Shown: in pieces, positions 57,960 to 64,000 of the stretch
Numbering within the stretch: position 1 is the stretch's first letter
Layout: every line of letters starts with the position of its first letter
Origin: Oegoconia quadripuncta
Taxonomy: Eukaryota > Arthropoda > Insecta > Lepidoptera > Autostichidae
NCBI GenBank assembly: GCA_949316235.1
Contig: OX438743.1
Coordinates: forward strand, 30,907,242 to 30,971,241
Direction: 5' to 3'
DNA length: 64,000 nucleotides
Translations under genes and position numbers: made by a program
The notes under the pieces: model-generated
Told to the model about the DNA's origin: nothing
Seen by the model: the letters and a program-made list of their open reading frames with translations, nothing else
Database searches by the model: none

Positions 57960-58395
57960 GACAAAATTCACATTGGTGATGCACCGAAGACACGAGCGCA
58001 GGTCAATATAAAATTTAGCACTGTGTCTGTTTGTTGAATCGCCTCACAACACTGCACTTTTACTCAACTCTGATCTCTATCATTTCACTCAACTAATAAT
58101 ATAAATTGAAAATTTTGAAAACCCCCCCGAGTAAATATAGGTAATATCATCCAAGTATTAAAAAAAAAAAAAAAAAATTAAAAATGTTTATTTCGTTTCT
58201 CATAATACTATAACTCGATCCAGGGTTGAGACCTCCTAGTAAGTATTATGATACTTGTATCAGGAAGTCTCGCTCCTCCATAAACAAATGTTGAAAAGTA
58301 TACAAATAAACTGTTATAAAAGTTAAATACTTTCGACACGGCTGGGCTGGATTTCATCAAACATGGCTAAGAACTTTTCTCCTAGTATATCCCAA
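57960..58395. other. No gene; A-run near 58,160-58,177
   Basis: A run of about 17 A near 58,160; nothing else is recognised. Confidence 0.45.
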
Positions 58396-58397
58396 CC

Positions 58398-58602
58398 AAT
58401 ATTATAAATGCGAAAGTTTGTGTGTGTGTATGTCTGTATGCATGTTTGTTACCTCTTCACGCCTACATGATTGGACGGATTTGAATGAAATTTGGTGGGT
58501 AGACAGATTAGGGCCTGGATTAACATATAGGCAAATTTTTGGCTGAACCGATTATTATAAAATCTTGCACGCTGACGAAGTCGCGGGCGGGAAGCTAGTC
58601 TT
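58398..58602 (+). mobile_element. Helitron-like repeat, copy 7
   Basis: AATATTATAAATGCGAAAGT start, GAATGAAATTTGGTGGG, end GTCGCGGGCGGGAAGCTAG. Confidence 0.55.
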
Positions 58603-58609
58603 AAATATA

Positions 58610-59465
58610 AAAAGCGCACTCAAAATCGGACCACATACATACACAAAACGCAGGCAAACACGTCCTCGATTTTCGTCGGAGGTAAGGGAGTTGTGAAAAT
58701 CAAACCCTCTCCGCTGCTCACGCTAAATATTAGGTCCTTACCTATGAAATTGGCGTTTTGTATGAAGAATTTCATTAAGACTGTTTTCTCCATAAAAACA
58801 TTTTTGATTTTTTTTTTGGGAACGGCAAATCCAAATTTAGCTAAACTTTGTTTGTATTATCGGATAACATTAAGTTAAGTATAAGCAGCGTTAATTTTTA
58901 AAAGTAACCGCTTTATAAAAGTTTCAGCGAATCTAAAAAATGATTATGGGAAGCACATGAAAAGAGTTCTGTTCAAATTTTTTTTATTATGTGATTTAGC
59001 CTAGAAATTAAAAAATATTTCATGTGAACATTTGAAATAATATTCCATTTTCCAAATAAAAAACAAATTTGGATATAGCTTTGAAAATTGCAGGAATTGG
59101 TACATATGATTAACGAAGAAAAAAAGTCCAATTTCAAAGGTAAAGACCCAATACATTAATGGCATTTAGCGACATCTACGGAATAAGACGGATAATGACC
59201 GTATTTGATTTTATTTTTATTTGACCAGACCCAAGTGTGAGATTGTTAAATAATTAATTCCCCATCAACCTTCACTAAAATATGCTTTGACAAGAATGAA
59301 GCCATAAATCAAAAGTTGTAAGGCTCTTCTCGTTTGTTAGCGAGTGCGCCTTCAAAGTCGCTTCGTGCGTCATGGGCTAGCTCTGTCAACGGCCGTGATT
59401 AGCAACACAGTAATGGCTAACTTATCGAAATGCTTTTATATGTATCCAAAATATCTTCATTCTTA
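58610..59465. other. No supported gene
   Basis: AT-rich; ATGAAATTGGCGTTTTGTAT near 58,743 looks like a repeat but I could not place it. Confidence 0.4.
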
Positions 59466-59469
59466 ATGG

Positions 59470-59712
59470 AAAAAAAACCAAATGCATAAAATTTTCACTA
59501 CCTAATGTCAAACAGGTCTAGTACAGCTCCAACTCCTAGTTTTTAATAAAAAAACGAGGTGTTGGAGCTTGTGAACACTACTCTATTTCTAGTTATTATG
59601 TTAGATAAAGGACTACAATGGGGTCCACATATGGAAAGGTTGTCGAAACGTCCAGTTTTCGCTATTAAAAAATCCGCTATTTAACCGACGTGGACACCGC
59701 GAGGCTGGTATA
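59470..59712 (+). mobile_element. LINE reverse-transcriptase fragment
   Basis: AAACCAAATGCATAAAATTT, GGACTACAATGGGGTCCACA and ACGTGGACACCGCGAGGCTG match the LINEs at 43.2-43.4 and 7.6 kb. Frame broken. Confidence 0.7.
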
Positions 59713-59956
59713 ATTTAGGCAGTAATTATCGTGTAATGCTACTTAGTCGTACAAGTTACAACTCTAATGATATTGTTACCTACTTCCAAATTAGTTGGGG
59801 CTATCGATGTAGGTTACTGGGTGTAAGTAAATCGATGCTCTACAACTCTACATTATTTACAAACAAACAAGTTTATGATGTGGAGTATTAGACCGGTATA
59901 CAATCACAGTCTTTCAATTATACATTACTGGTTTTCCACCCGCGACTTTTCGAATG

Positions 59957-60310
59957 ATTTTTTTTTTTGTATCCACGACGGGTACTTACTTGACTTCAAT
60001 CACACCTGATGTTAAGTGAAGATGAGGTCGAAGGTGGAAGCGTACTGATCCGGAAACCCCAACACATTTCGGGGACTGGCTATCTTATCTCTGACAACGG
60101 GAACACAACAATGCTGTTAACATTGCTACTTGGCGGCAGATTTAGATAAGATGCGTGGCTAGCCCGGCGGACATTTAAAATGCCCTACCACCAACCAAAC
60201 CGAGTACCCCCTGTACTGTACTGTACTTAACATGTACCCCGCTGGGGATCGAACCCGCGACCTCCGAATCGTAAACCCAATGTTAATTACATTGAGCCAC
60301 GGATGTGGAG
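59957..60310 (-). mobile_element. SINE family A copy (near full length)
   Basis: T-run at the left, body with CCCGGCGGACATTTAAAATG, B-box complement GGGGATCGAACCCGCGACC, head end GAGCCACGGATG. Confidence 0.8.
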
Positions 60311-60699
60311 ACAATATACATATATGTCAAAAGTAGCTTGTACGTCACGCGAGAATAGTATATAGGTTGCTATTAGTGAAAGAATTTTCAAAATCGAATC
60401 AATAGTTCCAGAGTTTACCTCATGCAAACGACGTTACTTATTCTATAAAATGAGTTATTTTGATGGTTGTTTCCCATCACTACGGTCTGCTACCGTTAAT
60501 GACGGGCACACACCTACTATACGATGTGGTTCAGCTCAGCGAGCTATAGAAAGATCTCAAAGTTTCTCTCGAAGATAAGATCAAAAAAAACCTGGCCCAG
60601 TGCGATTCAGCAGGCTAGGCATGCTCTTATATCACTCGACATCTCGTAGAGATGATACAATTTCCGAAGGAACGTCGAGAAAGTCCACTCTCTCGACAT

Positions 60700-60955
60700 T
60701 ATGCTAAGCTGGTAAGACTCGGGCAATGACATTCCATTATATCACCATTATAGATTTCCAGAGCGACCGTTTCACAGCCGCCAGCATCCAGCGATTTCTC
60801 GCGACCTTTCTTAGGTCGTCCGACCACCTTGTCTAAACGTCCCACGCTTCGCTTGCCGGTGTATGGTCTCCACCCAAGAACTTCAATGCCTCGCCGACCG
60901 TACGCAGAGCTATGTGCCCTGCACACTGCCACTTCAGCTTACTAATCCACTTGGC
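60700..60955 (-). pseudogene. RTE-type LINE C-terminal fragment
   Basis: The minus strand reads KWISKLKWQCAGHIALRT, then after a frame change RRGIEVLGWRPYTGKRSVGR. This layout (SKLKW-WAGHIAR .. EWRPRTGKRSVGRP) is the known tail of insect RTE ORFs. Confidence 0.65.
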
Positions 60956-60959
60956 TATG

Positions 60960-61815
60960 ACGGTGACTTTAACAATAATTGATTGTTTTTATCATTTAAT
61001 AACCGAGTGTGATTCCTAGAATGCTACATAGTTATGTTATCGTTGCTTTTATTCTACTATTGATGTCTAGTATTACGTACTCAGATTTTATTTCCCCAAC
61101 CTAGTAGTTTTTGTCTGAATTGTTCTCATACTTTAAACGTTAATAGCTCCTAGTTACATAGTATTTACTGCCCTTTTCTCACGTTTCTATACTTGACAAG
61201 TTTTTGTAACATAATTGCTGTTAGGTTAACTCTCGATCGTTACTAGAACTTGTTTCTAGTAAGTGGTTAGTTTTATGACGTCAACTGTACTTAACTGTAT
61301 CATATCCGTTGTCAGATTAGAAAATAATTTGCCGAGATTATAAAGATTGAGTTGTATTATTTTTAATCTTTAGTGCACAGCCTTGAATATTATGTTTGTT
61401 TAGTAAAGCTTCGTATGATACTTGGTTGTGGAAGCTATGGGTTTTTTATGAAAAAATTGACAATGTGATATGTATTATTTACAATACTGAGATAGAATAA
61501 CATCGTTGATCTTATTTACGTAGGTTGGTAGGTATGGAATAAATTATTTAAGTTGGTACTCGTACTCGGTCTAAGAAAAAACCGCGATGAAGGTCCGGGG
61601 GTCCGAGTGTCTTTCAATTTTGTGGGAAAAACATTGGGAATAGGAATTTTGAATCATGTATGCGCTGTAAAAGAAGACGTAGTTACCGACGAGCATATAC
61701 GAACGACTTTATGAGAGTGAATTAAGGAAGAGAGGTGTGTCAGTACGTTTCCGTATAGGCGGGAAACAGGCGTGACTTTATGTGTCATTTATTATATATA
61801 ACCCTAAATAATACT
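60960..61815. other. No recognised feature
   Basis: AT-rich; no supported exon or repeat. Confidence 0.45.
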
Positions 61816-61820
61816 TATAC

Positions 61821-62114
61821 AGCGTCGGTGGCTCAGTGGACGAGACGCAGTCTCCCAATTTGGGAGGTACGGTTTCGATCCCCAGGCGGGCCATGTACCA
61901 ATGAGTTTTTAAACTTAATTTGATTACTTATGTGCATATATCCGACTGCTCTTAAATGGTGAAGGAAAACATCGTGAAGAAACCTACATGCCTGAGAAAT
62001 TAAAAAAACAATAAAATTCGAAGGCATGTGAGGTCCCCAACCCGCACTGGGCCAGTGTGGCGGACTATGGCCCATACTCCCTGAATATGAGGGAAGCTGC
62101 AGTGGGATGTTTCT
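61821..62114 (+). mobile_element. SINE family B copy (full length)
   Basis: Head GCGTCGGTGGCTCAGTGG (A-box-like), GGTTTCGATCCCCAGGCGGG (B-box-like), body AACATCGTGAAGAAACC, tail TGCAGTGGGATGTTTC. It is too diverged to be a working tRNA. Confidence 0.8.
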
Positions 62115-62189
62115 GTCAACTATTACTACATAAAAAATATGTTTTTAATAACAAAAAGGATTTAGTATTACCTTATGTTAGCGTTCGCT

Positions 62190-63470
62190 GGGCTCTTAAG
62201 GAGTCTACATATCGAAGCCGCCGACGCAACACTTACCGGCGGATTGTTGTAGGTCGGCGGGCTCACGTGTTTCGAAATGGAGCGCGCGTGAGAGCCAAAC
62301 TCGATAGAAAATTTTTCGGAGATGACATCTGTTTTTCTGGCTATATCTACTAAATATACAAAAAAGTGGTGAAGTGAGATACCTTGTCCGCGACGTGTTT
62401 AATTCCTAGTTGCTCATTATTGTTTTACGTTTTATCGCATGTGCGCAATTATATCACGCACTGTTGTTCGGCATGCAACTTGACATAATCTCCTTTTCCT
62501 TGGGGTGGAATTGTGCGCATGATGGTGGACAGATTGAGGCCGTGGCAATGCGTAACAGTAAATTACATTTCCATTTACCCACTGCTTTTCTGAACTCACA
62601 GTATTATTTTCTTTCTTCATGTATTGCACCGTCTGCGGTGCGGCACGCAGCCTGAATAAACCAGTTCAATCATCTGAGAGGTGCGCTTGCGGTCCGATGT
62701 CAAAGGGTACTTTTTGTGATGCGATTCGTGATCGGGCAATATCGAGTTCGATCTTGTTGCATTTCGAACTAGCACCTCAATATAAAAATAAATACACTTT
62801 ATTAAAAATAAATAAATCTGTGTTTTTAAACTTACCTTTTGTGTCCGTTTGGCGTCCGTGTTTTCATGTAGGCTCCACTGAAAACCAGCGTTTTAGTCTA
62901 ACCTCCAGACTGCGACTTACGCTGAGATAGAGACCTACTTTGACATCACTTTGCGACATCGAAAATTAATTTTAAGTACTTGAGTCTTTTAATACTTTTA
63001 TTTTTGTAAATTGTGGTATGGATAGAAGTACGTATCTTATTATATGAAACTGTTTTGTGTACCTACTTTTATCTCACCCAATTTCACTGGGTCGATTTTG
63101 TTTCACATTTATACATGTATATGTGTGTCGCTAAATGGGTCAAATAAACGATTCTTAATATGTCATGTTTATGTAAAGTATTATATAAAAACATAGCTTT
63201 TTACTTAGGTATCTTTGATAGTAATTTGTATATGCATGATACATTTCTAAGTTGACATAAAGCGTTTTGTGTCTCAATTTTAACTTTTATCCATCAGTGG
63301 AGACTTATAAGTTTCTATTACTATTATGACTTTCAGTGTATAAAAACAGACGATATAGTCTTCATAAAAGTTTAATATAAACTAACCGAATTATAATTTA
63401 ATAAGCCCGCCGACACCAAACCTGTGCCGCCGATTGTCGGTGTTCGGTGTGTAGAGTCCCTTAAGTAGGT
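62190..63470. mobile_element. Possible DNA element with about 65-70-bp diverged inverted ends
   Basis: CTTAAGGAGTCTACATATCG and GGTCGGCGGGCT at 62,198-62,263 face AGCCCGCCGACACC and GTGTAGAGTCCCTTAAG at 63,403-63,467. About 1.1 kb lies between, with broken frames only (62,410-62,930) and no recognised transposase. Confidence 0.45.
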
Positions 63471-63479
63471 ATCTACGCT

Positions 63480-64000
63480 TTGATATATCTTTTTGTTTAA
63501 ATTTTTTACTCGTCATAATCAATCAGCTACATTGCAGAGGTTATTCTACTTCTGAGTGTAATATTCCTAGGTATCTAAAAAATAATGATAACCATAGAAA
63601 AACATTCTCATAATATTAATACCTGAGTATACAGTGTGATTTCTTATGTGCTTTGAGAAAATATTTACTCAAAACATCACGTGTTTCAAGTGCACGCTAA
63701 GTATGAGGTTGTTGATTTTCAAATCCAATCATTATCCGGATGATCGAACAATGGAGCCATGACACCTAAAAACAGTGAAGACATTGACCTCTCGATATCC
63801 GTTGCAAATAGTTGAGTTGGGAAGGATCGATATCACGACGATTGTCCACATCCAAAAAGAGTTCTAACAATTATGAACGGGCCGAAGGCTACATGCACGG
63901 TACCATTTGTCGATGGGCGAACTTAATAGATGTAAGTATAGGGACGAGAGAAATACAATGTGGTACTACATACATACATTTGACGACCTGTTTGGTGTAG
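63480..64000. other. No supported gene; possible SINE head at the edge
   Basis: A frame at 63,812-63,930 ends at a good donor (GAT|GTAAGTAT) but has no acceptor or motif that I can support. The last 18 bases (ACCTGTTTGGTGTAG) resemble a SINE C/D head cut by the window. Confidence 0.3.

Noticed and set aside
61821..61895. tRNA gene with A- and B-box-like motifs.
   Set aside because: It is the head of SINE family B, repeated at 32.8, 39.45 and 46.37 kb; acceptor-stem pairing fails.
63812..63930. Segment ending at a good donor, possibly the shared next exon of the two-start gene.
   Set aside because: No acceptor in phase 0 could be found upstream and the longest frame does not read like the Ser/Pro-rich or kinase-type continuation expected.
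1..64000. CRISPR array, bacterial operon or integrated virus.
   Set aside because: No spaced direct repeats of the CRISPR type, no ribosome-binding sites before gene chains, and no viral gene set; the reverse transcriptases are of the non-LTR kind.

Overview
The window looks like AT-rich insect nuclear DNA, most probably from a moth or butterfly. The reasons are spliced genes with GT-AG introns, very long introns, and a dense load of short interspersed repeats of kinds typical of lepidopteran genomes: tRNA-headed SINEs, 'CCGACTTCAAAAAAGG' repeats, repeats ending in GCGGGCGGAAAGCTAG, and truncated LINE 3' ends. Species assignment is inference; no identity search was possible.

Layout. (1) 1-3,634, minus strand: the 5' part of an ABC-transporter gene of the full-transporter P-glycoprotein/MDR type (ABCB). 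Ten coding exons join without a frame break and give about 454 residues: the first six-helix membrane domain and the start of the first ATP-binding domain. The rest lies beyond base 1. One intron appears to use a GC donor. A TATA-like box and a perfect inverted repeat sit at the likely promoter. (2) 3,980-13,700: a repeat-rich interval with a foldback element, a LINE carrying three or more nested insertions, several SINEs, and a mariner-type element with 270-bp terminal inverted repeats joined end to end with a MITE. (3) 14,091-14,537 and 26,782-27,291, plus strand: two coding exons, each with its own ATG and ending in phase 0 at a good donor, and each carrying a C-x-C-[DE]-D-C motif late in the exon. 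They behave like alternative first exons of one gene whose common exons lie beyond 64,000. The function is not established. (4) Between and after them lies intron or intergenic DNA filled with degraded mobile elements: a 5'-truncated LINE with an intact reverse-transcriptase C-terminal half at 23.4-24.8 kb, another frameshifted LINE at 42.7-44.2 kb, SINE families A to E, MITEs, a mariner pseudogene at 54.4 kb, RTE-like 3' fragments, and a possible long-TIR element at 62.2-63.5 kb.

There is no CRISPR array, rRNA or convincing functional tRNA. Only two genes are firmly supported (the transporter and the two-promoter gene). Most other open frames of 60-110 codons are of a number and length expected by chance in DNA of this composition. 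The most useful second looks are the two-first-exon gene, the GC-AG intron, the mariner family with a Pol III B-box-like sequence inside its inverted repeats, the paired competing hairpins at a LINE 3' end, and two SINE families sharing one 3' tail. SINE family letters (A to E) are local labels used only in this annotation.
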